Source: Clostridia bacterium | GTDB taxonomy: Bacteria; Bacillota; Clostridia; Oscillospirales; Acutalibacteraceae | Direction: 5' to 3' | DNA: 64,000 nucleotides | NCBI GenBank assembly: GCA_017621885.1 | Contig: JAGASD010000007.1 | Coordinates: forward strand, 1-64,000 | In this document: positions 9,701 through 17,912 of the stretch, piece after piece | Layout: every line of letters starts with the position of its first letter | Position numbering within the stretch: position 1 is the first letter of the stretch | Program-made: the position numbers and the translations under genes | The notes under the pieces: model-generated | What the model was told of the DNA's origin: nothing | Databases searched by the model: none | The model's input: the letters and a program-made list of their open reading frames with translations, nothing else

Positions 9701-11415
9701 ACCTCGTGAATGCTGCAACTGACGGTGATAATACCGTGCAGAATGGTGTGGGTAATTCCGCAAAGGGTGCTGTAACATCGGACGTGTCAGCACAGACACA
9801 AGGTAAAACCATTGAAGAGTTTGCAAGCGGTGAGGTAGCATATCTCTTGCAATCAACAAATACCGAACCGCTTTGGGGACAGATAAATAACGTTTACGGT
9901 TCCGCTCCCGAATTTGATACAACCGGCAAATATGCCGTTCATTCAGTTTCAGGTGCAAGTGTTTATTCCTTGGTTGATATCGGCGATATTGATGCTGATG
10001 AGGATTTGGATGCTCAGGATTATCAGCAGCTTGTAAACAGAGCACTTACGGGTGATGCTCTTGCATTTGCCGATATGCACGTTTCAGATATTGACGGCGA
10101 CGGTGCACTTGATGCCATTGACTGCTCGCTGATGGAAACGATGGTAAGCGGTAACAATTCAAAAGTTCACGTTTACTCAAAGGGCGACTATGACGGCGAC
10201 GGTGTAGCTTTCACTGAAGAGGATATTGCGGCTATCAAAAAGGGAATAATTAATCTTGATAAGTTAAACACAAAGCAGAAATACGCTTGTGACCTTAATT
10301 TTGACGGAATTATTGATATAAACGACCGCGATATGTTGACAGAACAAAATTATGATTCTAAACAGATTTTTACAAATATGGAAGAGGTGTTTGGTATCAA
10401 GAGTGCAACAGCTAATGTTATCATTCTCTGCGGTCAGTCCAATGCTTACGGTGCAAGTCCTTTGACTGATGCTGTACGTACAACAGTAGGAAATACAGAT
10501 TTTTCAAACATAAAAATTAAGTATAACAACATTAATAGCGATGACGGCACAAACAACTGGAGAACGCATTACTCCAATAATGCGTTTGGAACCTTCAGGC
10601 TGGGTATCGGCGGTCAGGCAGATATGTGGTTTGGTCCCGAGGTTGGCCTTTCTTATCACCTTGCAACAAACGAAGCTACGAAGGGCGAAAACTGGTACAT
10701 TATCAAATACACAGCCGCAGGTACTTACCTTGGCGGTAACTGGTTGTATGACACAACGGGAAAATATTATAATGCAGTGAATTCCGAAAATGTTAAAAGC
10801 GGTATAGGTACATATCTTGCAGACGGTATGGTTAGCTACGTTGATGAAGCACTTAATGAAATTGCGGCTGTTCACGGAGCAAGTAACATCAATATTCGCG
10901 CTTTTATGTGGCATCAGGGCGAAAGTGATTCTTGTGTTAAAGAGTGGGCGGATCAATACGGCGATTTACAGAATATGCTTGTGAACAAAGTGCGCACAGA
11001 GTTTGAGTCAAGGGATTCAGACAACAGCATCGGTTTTGTTGACGGCGGTATTGCCGCATATAACAGTGAGATTTATTATAACGGTTTGACAGGCACAAGC
11101 CAATCACATAACAGTTGGGTGTATTCGGATACTGTTAACACCCATAAAACAAATAATGCTTCACTCTGGTATGTTCCTGCTGCAACAAGCAAAAATATAA
11201 TAAATAAAATTGAGGCAGGTCTTTATCAGAATACAACCTCATCAACAACAAAGCTTACCAATTCAATCTGGGTTGATACTTCAACTTGTTTATCCAAACT
11301 GGCAAATAATAATGAAAACGGTGAATATGACGGTGCGCACTATTGCGGTGACTCTATGTTCAGAATAGGCGTATGGTACGCACAGGGTATGCTTCAGGTG
11401 TCAAATTGTTATTAA
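6706..11415 (+). CDS. modular secreted SASA-family carbohydrate esterase
   Basis: The 1569-residue exported protein has these parts in order: signal peptide (1-30); jelly-roll, carbohydrate-binding-like domain (about 35-185); InlB B-repeat (196-252); bacterial Ig-like domain (about 255-330); a large beta domain I cannot name (about 450-770); a CxxC segment (about 775-795); GLUG-like glycine repeats (about 900-985); two tandem dockerin-like calcium-loop pairs (about 1091-1230, DIDADEDLD and DIDGDGALD); and a C-terminal SGNH/SASA esterase domain. In the esterase, Ser1245 (GQSNAYG), Glu1406 (WHQGESD) and Asp1542/His1545 (DGAH) fit the catalytic blocks. It probably deacetylates plant or host glycans. 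The dockerin-like modules are internal, unlike most dockerins. GGAGGG at 6694-6699 supports the start. Confidence 0.75.
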   Translation: MKKVFRRISVFIVCVVLLTASFLSPVAFAATGVYELTFDNLFVFEQWANHPNLKVHTGDNTTTSTLTTNIENGSFVLVNNTASTEVFTTFSMSSVGAFYSMPVEENTEYVFSYVANGTTTNFEAFIFYFDFEGNYFSHEAENAYQYGLNEWNFTTPENTSYIQIRFDNNSPQSDVTVSDIKIRSKAVYDYAKDNVYRKTFTYTAGATYGALPVPEKDGLVFAGWYTGPNGTGEKITSSTAVKPASLSLYAKWDPIVDGDLSVVSLPAKQDYCVGEKLNTRGLVIGVSYPDGKSENIDEGFSCSPEYFTSAGTQAVTVTYGNSTATFNVNVKSSEDKIVSVNDSQKTVAVANNVYTFNYSGTAFNRYTVKYTSDAYVKGEMSFNGVIEEFFLEPGTNAEFSGYIDGFISGTTQNAITSITFTPLDKDYMDFTLTSIDLEKATNPGDSSGMVYLSSSNYKIGIDLDWGGALTYLEDLSNNVVSARKKPLFGSATGNTEVGFSSDYPTSGISNRYTTQGNVNLINAHDTGRLVQQSYYGTGSYPYEPGMYGEAVWNYNPVQGGNLYNEASKIVDVRVSENELYIKCRPLDWAKEAVDITPSYMEAWYTFEDGMMRATCRFVDFSGYPSVTTSQELPAFYCVEPLNDFVYYSGGEAWSDSNTKITRSDLGFWGTATDQDFICNENWAAFVGNGSSGYGVGIYCPGQELFHTGVYYGGDGATHCTTLTPATEDPTSYMGIVDYLHFQSYKPISYCYYIKTGNVDTIRSSFKTVAQTNSDICNATNTNGFCDMCGKAVAPELTTDKYDIDGNGTKDSVYEISNVGELYWFRDTINGGNTTANAVLVCDITDNEGVLTSYGTLASDTSSFRNWTPIGDSTNRFNGCFDGQGYTVNGLYMQNTSLSYGGLFGYTDSGAIIKKVGVDYSYFSGNQYVGAICGYNNGTIENCYSLYTVVTGTSYVGGLTGYNNGTVNNCYNSGIVNATNYVGGVAGQKTSSSTISNCYYLVNAATDGDNTVQNGVGNSAKGAVTSDVSAQTQGKTIEEFASGEVAYLLQSTNTEPLWGQINNVYGSAPEFDTTGKYAVHSVSGASVYSLVDIGDIDADEDLDAQDYQQLVNRALTGDALAFADMHVSDIDGDGALDAIDCSLMETMVSGNNSKVHVYSKGDYDGDGVAFTEEDIAAIKKGIINLDKLNTKQKYACDLNFDGIIDINDRDMLTEQNYDSKQIFTNMEEVFGIKSATANVIILCGQSNAYGASPLTDAVRTTVGNTDFSNIKIKYNNINSDDGTNNWRTHYSNNAFGTFRLGIGGQADMWFGPEVGLSYHLATNEATKGENWYIIKYTAAGTYLGGNWLYDTTGKYYNAVNSENVKSGIGTYLADGMVSYVDEALNEIAAVHGASNINIRAFMWHQGESDSCVKEWADQYGDLQNMLVNKVRTEFESRDSDNSIGFVDGGIAAYNSEIYYNGLTGTSQSHNSWVYSDTVNTHKTNNASLWYVPAATSKNIINKIEAGLYQNTTSSTTKLTNSIWVDTSTCLSKLANNNENGEYDGAHYCGDSMFRIGVWYAQGMLQVSNCY

Positions 11416-11424
11416 AGAATAAAT

Positions 11425-11500
11425 AATAGAGAATAAATAGTAATTAAATGTGGCAAATCAACACATTTGTTGTTTCTTATTTATTCTCTATTCTTTTTTT
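11425..11500 (+). terminator. terminator of the esterase gene
   Basis: AATAGAGAATAAATA (11425-11439) pairs perfectly over 15 bp with TATTTATTCTCTATT (11478-11492), and AATGTG pairs with CACATT inside. A T7 run follows. Confidence 0.8.
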
Positions 11501-11502
11501 AC

Positions 11503-11557
11503 TTGACAAATCTGTCTATAGTTGATAGACTGTAAATGTAGTCTATAGATAATAGAC
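11503..11557 (+). promoter_or_regulatory. promoter with two BlaI-type operators
   Basis: TTGACA (11503-11508) and TAGACT (11526-11531) are spaced by 17 bp. Two copies of the inverted repeat GTCTAT-N5-ATAGAC lie at 11514-11530 and 11541-11557, with centres 27 bp apart. The first covers the spacer and -10 box and the second the start region. This suits cooperative, autoregulatory repression by the adjacent BlaI-family repressor. Confidence 0.8.
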
Positions 11558-11576
11558 AGATGTCAGGAGGGCTTTT

Positions 11577-11939
11577 ATGTCAGAATTTAAACTTGGTATG
11601 GTTGAGGCGCGCTTTGCTGATATTGTGTGGGCGAATGAACCGTTAACCACAAAGGAGCTTGTTTCACTTTGCGAAAAGGAGCTTAACTGGAAAAGGACAA
11701 CTACATATACAGTATTGAAAAAGCTTTGTGAAAGAGGAATTTTCAAAACCGAGAACAGCATTGTTACAGCAATTGTTTCAAAGAATGAGTTCTACGCAAT
11801 ACAGAGCGAGAATTTTGTTGATGAAACCTTTGCAGGGTCATTGCCTGCTTTTATTGCCGCTTTTTCAAGCAGAAAAAAGCCTACACCAAAAGAACTTGAA
11901 GAAATCAAAAAAATGCTTAACTCCTTTGAGGAGGTGTAA
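11577..11939 (+). CDS. BlaI/MecI/CopY-family transcriptional repressor
   Basis: The 120-residue winged-helix protein matches the penicillinase repressor family: an N-terminal DNA-binding domain with the typical LNWKRTTTYTVLKKLCERG recognition region (about residues 38-57) and a C-terminal dimerisation helix. It most likely binds the two inverted repeats just upstream and is cleaved or released when the membrane peptidase encoded next to it is activated. GGAGGG precedes ATG 11577. No beta-lactamase gene lies nearby, so the regulated function may be the sensor itself or a distant target. Confidence 0.9.
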   Translation: MSEFKLGMVEARFADIVWANEPLTTKELVSLCEKELNWKRTTTYTVLKKLCERGIFKTENSIVTAIVSKNEFYAIQSENFVDETFAGSLPAFIAAFSSRKKPTPKELEEIKKMLNSFEEV

Positions 11940-11941
11940 AA

Positions 11942-14512
11942 ATGGCAAATATATTTATAGATTTATTCAATATGAGCATAACTGCAAGTTATCTTGTTTT
12001 AGCGGTTGTGATTGCAAGGTTACTTTTGAAGAAAGCACCTAAATGGATAAATTGTCTGTTGTGGGCGTTGGTTGGAATAAGGCTGATTTGTCCCTTTTCA
12101 TTTGAAAGTGCTTTGAGTCTTGTTCCGAGTTCGCAAGCTATTTCCTTGAATGATTCGTCAATAGGTCGCCCCTTTACCGTTCAATCAGGCGTTCCTGTAG
12201 TTGACAGCAGCGTTAATGATTTTCTTGGTGATAAATATTATGAAGGCGTAACCGTTCCTGCAAATACCTTTGCTGATATGACAACCATTTTGTCAATAAT
12301 TTGGCTTGTTGGTTTGTTTGCTATGCTTATTTACGGTTTAATATCCTTTATCAGACTTCGCAAAAGGGTAGGAGCATCAATTCTTTTTAAGGATAATGTT
12401 TATTATTGCGATAATATTGATACACCCTTTATTCTCGGGCTTGTTAAGCCTAAAATATATATTCCTTCGGGTTTAAGCGAAGAACAGGTTGAATTTATCA
12501 CCTTGCACGAAAAAGCTCATCTTAAACGAAAAGACCATTTCTGGAAGCCATTGGGATTTATTCTTTTGTCGGTTTATTGGTTTAACCCTGTAATGTGGGT
12601 TGCATATATTTTGCTTTGCAGGGACGTTGAAACAGCCTGCGATGAAAAGGTAATTAAAAATATGACGAATACCGAAAAGAAAAGCTATTCCGAAACCTTA
12701 GTTTCCTGCAGTATTCAGCGGAGAATGATAATGGCTTGTCCTTTGGCATTCGGTGAAGTCGGAGTAAAGCAGAGAATTAAATCTGTTCTTAATTACAAGA
12801 AACCGACATTCTGGGTAATAATTTTAGCATTTGTTTTATTTACTGTTGTAGCCGTATGCTTTATCAGTAATCCTGTAAATAATAAAGTGGATAAGATTTT
12901 AAACGAGGATGGATATACTATCTCTTCTGCGGAGGAAAAGAAAATTTCATTTCAATTTATTTCAAAGTCACTGACTGAAGAAATGTTTGAAAAAGATGGA
13001 GTTTATAAGGTTAATAGTAGGGATATTCTTAACAATTGTGTTCATTTTAATCTTAAAGAAGTGCGTAGCCACGATGATGCTTTTGATTTTACCTTTGATG
13101 TTACTTACAATGGGATACCAAATAACGGTACAATTTATGTGCCGGATTCCGCTCAGTTTAATGGCGGTTTGGAGTTAGGTGATGAGATAAAAGTATCAGA
13201 CCCGTTCGGTGCCACAGACGGTACGGTATCATATTCTTCATATTGTTTTTCAAAAGGACCCGGCACAGAATTTTGTTTTGCTGTACCGAAAAAGTGGTTT
13301 GAAAACAAGCGCAACAATAAAATTGTGGTTGAATTAGATGTAATTGAAGTGGTTTTTGTAAAGCAAAAATCATTCGGCAATAGTTCTTCAATAGGTATAA
13401 TCGGTGGGGCAGACGGACCGACCTCTATTATCATTTCAGACAACAAAAACGAGAATATGGGAACTCCTACCCTTATTCACGGGGATTTTTATCAGGCTGT
13501 TATAAATTTAAAAAGTGAACTGAGGGTCTACGGCTTGTATTACAGGGATAAAGCAACCGGAGAGTTTCGTTTGGTTGATAAAATAGGAACCGTATCTCCG
13601 TATTTTGTTGTTCAGGACGAAGCATTGTATTATACAAGTGACTACAGACTTAAAAGTGTAAGCTTAAACGGTGATTTCAAAATTACGGTTTATGCAGGTG
13701 TTAATAATTCGTCGGAACAGGAATATTCAATTGAAAGAATTGAGTTGATTAAGGATGGGAAAATATATTGTAAAGCTAAAAAATTGAATGAAATAGAACC
13801 TATATATTTAGCCATAAAATCTGACAACAGCTCTTTTGATGAAATCTCAAAAAATGATATTCCTATAGATGCGTCACAATTTGAAAATATACTAGCCAAT
13901 ATACAAACAACGCTGGATACAGAATGTGAAAATATCCTGGTTAAAGGCTTCAGGATAAACTATACATCAACAGGCAATATAGATGAGGCTATATTTAACG
14001 TGTGGGTATATAACGGAACAAAAAACAATGAGGATTTCTGGATAGAGGGTAACGTTCTTATTACATTTGACAATACTGTATTCTTTAACGTGATAAATGA
14101 AGAGATAGTGTTGCTTTCTGAATACAACCCCAAAAACGACGGTAGTCTGCAAACAATAGATGATATTATCGGAAAAGTAAACATTGCTGCTTTGCAGACA
14201 AAAAATATAGATAAAACCGAAACACAACCTGAACATTATCTTTTAACAATGGGTACGCTTTTTGGTGATGAAAAGTATGTGAAGTATGTGGCAGGGTCAA
14301 ATCCCGTGGTTGAATATATGCAAGAGAAAAACGGCAAATTTGTGCCCTCTTCAAAGCCCCACGATTTAACGCTCGAAACATATTATCCCGCGAACAAAAT
14401 ATATTTCATACTTGTTCCCAAATACACGAAAGGCTCCGTTGAGAACTATATTTTTGAAGAGAGCGAAAGTACCGTTTCAGGTAACTTTAAAGTACTGTTG
14501 TTTGATAAATAA
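11942..14512 (+). CDS. BlaR1-like M56 membrane metallopeptidase with novel sensor region
   Basis: The 856-residue protein starts two bases after the repressor stop, with GGAGGTG overlapping. Residues 1-295 form the M56 part: membrane helices, the zinc motif HEKAH (189-193) and the distal ETACDEK. A further helix near 280-300 leads to ~550 extracytoplasmic residues unlike the penicillin-binding sensor of BlaR1. I see no SxxK/KTG set there. GIIGGADGPT at 485-494 resembles a segment I know from sodium-pumping decarboxylase beta subunits. The signal sensed is unknown. Peptidase activation would inactivate the BlaI-like partner. Confidence 0.8.
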   Translation: MANIFIDLFNMSITASYLVLAVVIARLLLKKAPKWINCLLWALVGIRLICPFSFESALSLVPSSQAISLNDSSIGRPFTVQSGVPVVDSSVNDFLGDKYYEGVTVPANTFADMTTILSIIWLVGLFAMLIYGLISFIRLRKRVGASILFKDNVYYCDNIDTPFILGLVKPKIYIPSGLSEEQVEFITLHEKAHLKRKDHFWKPLGFILLSVYWFNPVMWVAYILLCRDVETACDEKVIKNMTNTEKKSYSETLVSCSIQRRMIMACPLAFGEVGVKQRIKSVLNYKKPTFWVIILAFVLFTVVAVCFISNPVNNKVDKILNEDGYTISSAEEKKISFQFISKSLTEEMFEKDGVYKVNSRDILNNCVHFNLKEVRSHDDAFDFTFDVTYNGIPNNGTIYVPDSAQFNGGLELGDEIKVSDPFGATDGTVSYSSYCFSKGPGTEFCFAVPKKWFENKRNNKIVVELDVIEVVFVKQKSFGNSSSIGIIGGADGPTSIIISDNKNENMGTPTLIHGDFYQAVINLKSELRVYGLYYRDKATGEFRLVDKIGTVSPYFVVQDEALYYTSDYRLKSVSLNGDFKITVYAGVNNSSEQEYSIERIELIKDGKIYCKAKKLNEIEPIYLAIKSDNSSFDEISKNDIPIDASQFENILANIQTTLDTECENILVKGFRINYTSTGNIDEAIFNVWVYNGTKNNEDFWIEGNVLITFDNTVFFNVINEEIVLLSEYNPKNDGSLQTIDDIIGKVNIAALQTKNIDKTETQPEHYLLTMGTLFGDEKYVKYVAGSNPVVEYMQEKNGKFVPSSKPHDLTLETYYPANKIYFILVPKYTKGSVENYIFEESESTVSGNFKVLLFDK

Positions 14513-14533
14513 GATTTACTGTAAAAATGAAAA

Positions 14534-14572
14534 ACAATCCGTTCAACAGAGAATTTCTGTTGAACGGATTGT
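14534..14572. terminator. terminator between converging genes
   Basis: A 17-bp perfect stem, ACAATCCGTTCAACAGA (14534-14550) with its complement at 14556-14572. The T-tract is weak on the plus side. It serves the genes ending at 14512 (+) and 14607 (-). Confidence 0.75.
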
Positions 14573-14606
14573 TTGTGTTTACCGTTTGTAAAGTGATTTG
14601 AAAACA

Positions 14607-15145
14607 TTATATAGTTTTATTTAACTCTGCCTTTTGGGGCTTAATCACTTTAAATAATATAACCGAAATTATTATTACAACAACGAGCGTAAAATTTATT
14701 GTTTCTTCTTCAATGAATCTTTGCTCTGTATAAGTTAAGAAAAAATGGCTGAATCCTCTATAGGTTTCATGAGTAAGTTTGGCGGAAGAGTATAATACTA
14801 AACCTATTGTAAAAGCAAAAATCCAGCAAAGAATATTTCCGTCATCAATAGTATAAAGTGGGGATAGTATGGATGATAATACAGGAATTCCTGCACCGAG
14901 CAGCGCTCCTATATACATAAGGCTTAATGATTTTCTTTTGCAAACAATGGAGAATATAAGCAATAAAACGGGTATAATATAAGCATTACTGCTGTCACAG
15001 GTGTAACAAGGTAATAAAAAGATTGTTTGGGAGATATATCGAGGTTATTAGAATAAGAGCTGTAAGTATAGGTACCTATGCACCAAAGAAGTAAAATACT
15101 TCCGAAACCAATCAGGAATTGAATTACAGATATCTTTTTATTCAT
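14607..15145 (-). pseudogene. frameshifted paralogue of the adjacent membrane protein
   Basis: Two overlapping reading frames, 15145-14924 and 14963-14607, together align along their length with the intact product at 15164-15652. The N-terminal half carries IGFGSILLLWCIGTYTY and the C-terminal half DDGNILCWIFAFTIGL, both matching counterparts next door. The continuity breaks near 14970-14976 in a TATAATATA stretch, where one base has been lost or gained: the second frame reads PVLLLIFSIVCKRK, matching FVLLLIFAFIGKRK of the neighbour. GGAGGTG precedes ATG 15145. Either a recent pseudogene or a sequencing indel; function unknown. Confidence 0.75.
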
Positions 15146-15163
15146 AATTTTCACCTCCGCAAA

Positions 15164-15652
15164 TTACTTTCCTTTTGTTTTTACAAAATTATAGATTAAA
15201 AACGATAATATTATACCTGCAATAAGAAAAACGGCACATAATTCAGGGCTAAATCCGAATTCTCCAAGCCAAACACCATCGAAGGCAGACCATGCAAGAC
15301 GGTGGAACGGGTGCAATATTAAACCTAACGTAAAACCGTATATCCAACATAGAATATTTCCGTCGTCGTTAAAAATATGCGAAAGAATAAATGCGAATAT
15401 GGGTAGCCAAGTGCTGAGTAGTGCCGAAAAATACAGCGCTTTAAAATCCTTTCTTTTACCGATAAATGCGAAAATTAAAAGTAAAACGAATATACCAAGT
15501 ATAACGATATACGGTAAAACATCAAAAATAGGGTTTACTTCAACATCAAAGGATGAAAATGTGTATTCGTAGCAAAAAGCTCCCACACACCATAGTAATA
15601 AAATGCTCACAAAGCCTACTGCGATTTGAATTCCTGTCTTGATTTTTTTCAT
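15164..15652 (-). CDS. small polytopic membrane protein, unknown function
   Basis: The 162-residue protein has about four predicted membrane helices (near 7-27, 42-60, 70-95 and 135-158). A conserved NDDGNILCWIYGFTLGL stretch is shared with the damaged tandem copy downstream. I do not recognise the family. It lies 41 bp after the preceding minus-strand gene and 18 bp before the frameshifted copy, so the three likely share a transcript. ATG 15652 was chosen over upstream in-frame starts because GGTGGTG is correctly spaced. Confidence 0.6.
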   Translation of the reverse strand: MKKIKTGIQIAVGFVSILLLWCVGAFCYEYTFSSFDVEVNPIFDVLPYIVILGIFVLLLIFAFIGKRKDFKALYFSALLSTWLPIFAFILSHIFNDDGNILCWIYGFTLGLILHPFHRLAWSAFDGVWLGEFGFSPELCAVFLIAGIILSFLIYNFVKTKGK

Positions 15653-15693
15653 ATTCTTCACCACCATAGATATTTTAATTAATTTTTTACATA

Positions 15694-17046
15694 TTACCAA
15701 GCATCTGACATATTCTTTTCTGAAATTTTACCGTTTTCAGCGGTAATTTCAAAATCATAAAAATAAATTTCATCATCAGGACCCATACCGAATAAGAATT
15801 TGCCGAATTCAGGCTCGTAAGTGTAACAGCATTGTAAAATGATTTTATATGTGTTTTCTTTTGTTCCATCCACATGTTTTTCGTCTTCAAAAATAAATGC
15901 GCCTGTGCCTCTGATGAATTCCAAGGTCGCTTCGGAGTCATTCCCGGCTTTTATGTTATCATACCATTTTTGCGCTTCCTCGCCGTGGTGATAATTTGTG
16001 TAATACCCATCTAAACTGCAACTATTTGCATCGGGAATAAATAACTTATAATTGATTTTACCGGTATCGTCATAAGAAATGATTATGCAACTGATAATGT
16101 CATCCCAGTTGTCGGGTTCTTCCATTTCTTGCGCGTAACAGTATATTGCATAATTGCTTTCGTTAGTGCTTTCGGGGTTTCTCTCCAATAAATAATCTCT
16201 TACATAGTATGGGAACAAACAATCCCATATATAATCTTCGTAGTTTTTGTCCTGCTTTACAAATCCTTTTTCTGTAAGCTTCTTTTCCGTAATCACTACG
16301 TTGTCACCGATTTTTATGTCAGAATATATTTTCCTTTCTTCTGTAGTTAAGACCGAGGGGTATGAGCTTTCGGGAGATTCAACGTAATATTCTTCGTTAA
16401 ACCAGGGGTATTCGTATTTTGCATAAGCAAAGCCGTAAAGAACAAGAAAAGCAACACTCACAACAGATAAAAGCGCCGTGATTTTACCCAAAGATAGTCT
16501 GTGTTTTTTTCTTTCGTGATTGATTGCATAGCCTGTTAGAATAGCGTACAGAATAACTGTAATGAAATTCAGTATAAAGCTGAGTAAAACGATAAAACTG
16601 CTTTCGTGGTCGGGACTGTTTGTTATAAAGCTTAAAACAAGTGAAAATGCATTAAAGATTGGGAAAAATATACCGCTTGTAATAATTGTGCCGAGAGCAA
16701 TTACCCCAAATGCAGCGGTTATACCTGTCAGCTGTTTAATCAATCTTTTTCTGCAACACATTATTGTGTAAACAGTTAAAAATATAGCAAAAATGAGGTA
16801 AAATAATAAATTAACAACACTGGGCAGATTGCCGCCGATGGGCTCTACAAAATAAAAATACCCAAGCTCAAAGTCAAAAACAGATATTATGTTTGCGGTG
16901 CATATACCAATAAAGAGCAGTACCGCTTTAGGGCTGCTGTCAGTGTAAAGAAATTTTTCCCAAGGTTTTTCAGGTGCACTTTCTACATAGATAGTACTCG
17001 TTTCTTCAATGGTTTCATTAAAGTATTTGTTATCATAAACAGACAT
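15694..17046 (-). CDS. polytopic membrane protein with C-terminal soluble domain
   Basis: The 450-residue product has a short cytoplasmic N-terminus, about six membrane helices between residues 38 and 215 and a soluble, acidic, aromatic-rich C-terminal domain (about 225-450). No enzyme motif or named family is apparent. It heads a minus-strand operon with two smaller membrane-protein genes. ATG 17046 follows AAAGGAG with good spacing; the frame stays open to 17097 without a ribosome site. A cell-envelope role is a guess from topology only. Confidence 0.6.
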   Translation of the reverse strand: MSVYDNKYFNETIEETSTIYVESAPEKPWEKFLYTDSSPKAVLLFIGICTANIISVFDFELGYFYFVEPIGGNLPSVVNLLFYLIFAIFLTVYTIMCCRKRLIKQLTGITAAFGVIALGTIITSGIFFPIFNAFSLVLSFITNSPDHESSFIVLLSFILNFITVILYAILTGYAINHERKKHRLSLGKITALLSVVSVAFLVLYGFAYAKYEYPWFNEEYYVESPESSYPSVLTTEERKIYSDIKIGDNVVITEKKLTEKGFVKQDKNYEDYIWDCLFPYYVRDYLLERNPESTNESNYAIYCYAQEMEEPDNWDDIISCIIISYDDTGKINYKLFIPDANSCSLDGYYTNYHHGEEAQKWYDNIKAGNDSEATLEFIRGTGAFIFEDEKHVDGTKENTYKIILQCCYTYEPEFGKFLFGMGPDDEIYFYDFEITAENGKISEKNMSDAW

Positions 17047-17259
17047 AACCTTATCTCCTTTCACAAGCTTGGTTAAAAAATACAATTTGATTGTCAAATT
17101 TCAGCTTAATATTCATAACCGCTCTTCTTAATTACACTATAGCAACAAAGTATTAAATTTTGCGAACTTTGTAATTTTTGTACCCGTTTTTGTAATATTT
17201 GAACCACAAAGCGCAATTTTTGAATGAAACACAGAAAAAATCTTGGTGGTAAAGAACCA

Positions 17260-17300
17260 AAAAAGAATTGCCGTCAGTTTTACCGACAGCAATTCTTTTT
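17260..17300. terminator. terminator of the four-helix-bundle gene
   Basis: AAAAAGAATTGCCGTC pairs with GACAGCAATTCTTTTT with one bulge. The A/T tracts let it act in either direction. It begins 2 bases past the minus-strand stop. Confidence 0.75.
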
Positions 17301-17302
17301 GT

Positions 17303-17659
17303 CTAGTTATTTTCTTTTGCAGTATTTAGTGTGGAAATAAGAATTCTTTTTATTTCAAGACAATCAGCGAGAAGAGATTTACCTTCTTTATCAGATATAT
17401 AGTCAGATAATATTAGTAACCTAATCCAATATTCTGTTTCTGCGGTTTCTTTTAACGAAATCTGCATTTTGTTAATGAAATCCGCCTTGCTTATGCCGTA
17501 AATTGCTTCATTTGCGTTTGCACCTATACTTGTTGCACTTCTTATTTTTTGTCTTGCTATAATATGTTCTTTCTTTTCTTTTATTAGGTATTTATTTAAC
17601 TTAACAATTCGAGCGGCAAATAAAAGTGATTTGTCAAGCAAAATGCTGTTTTGAGCCAT
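17303..17659 (-). CDS. four-helix-bundle protein (S23/IVS family)
   Basis: The 118-residue protein matches the small family first noticed as ORFs in 23S rRNA intervening sequences. Hallmarks are RSATSIGANANEA near residues 41-53 and SKADFINKMQISLKETAETEYW near 58-79. These proteins fold as four-helix bundles that form pentamers. Their cellular role is unsettled, and copies are often found near mobile or repeated DNA. Here it borders the decayed insertion at tRNA-Thr. Confidence 0.87.
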   Translation of the reverse strand: MAQNSILLDKSLLFAARIVKLNKYLIKEKKEHIIARQKIRSATSIGANANEAIYGISKADFINKMQISLKETAETEYWIRLLILSDYISDKEGKSLLADCLEIKRILISTLNTAKENN

Positions 17660-17673
17660 TTTTTACTCCTTTT

Positions 17674-17792
17674 TAGATAATAGAGAAAAGATAATAGATA
17701 ATAGAGAATAGAAGAAGCGGCGCTAAGCCAAAATATCTTTTATCTTTTCAATATTATCTATTATCTTTTATCTTAGGCGAGTTTATCTCGCC
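17674..17792. repeat. AT-rich inverted repeat plus GC hairpin
   Basis: An 18-bp perfect inverted repeat (17686-17703 with 17752-17769, built on GATAATAGATAATA) surrounds ~48 nt. Next to it GGCGAG-TTTAT-CTCGCC forms a small hairpin at 17776-17792. The AATAGAGAATA motif also occurs in the terminator at 11425. No gene is visible here. Confidence 0.55.
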
Positions 17793-17797
17793 GCGTC

Positions 17798-17830
17798 TGG
17801 AGCTGGAAACGTGACTCTAACACGCGACCT
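17798..17830 (-). repeat. duplicated 3' end of tRNA-Thr(CGT)
   Basis: These 33 bases repeat 18736-18768, the CCA end, acceptor arm and T-arm of the tRNA-Thr gene, with a single mismatch (a T-loop base). The rest of a tRNA is absent. Such partial tRNA copies are typical attachment-site remnants left by an integrated element. Confidence 0.8.
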
Positions 17831-17912
17831 ATGGTTGTATTTAAGGGTAACTATTTTACTTGTTAAAATCAATTGCATAATGTTATCTGATTGATTGAGC
17901 AAGAAAGTAGTT

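Noticed and set aside
9689..10045. 118-codon ORF on the minus strand inside the esterase gene
   Set aside because: Low-complexity His/Gln/Arg-rich product opposite a well-supported gene; no ribosome site or family.
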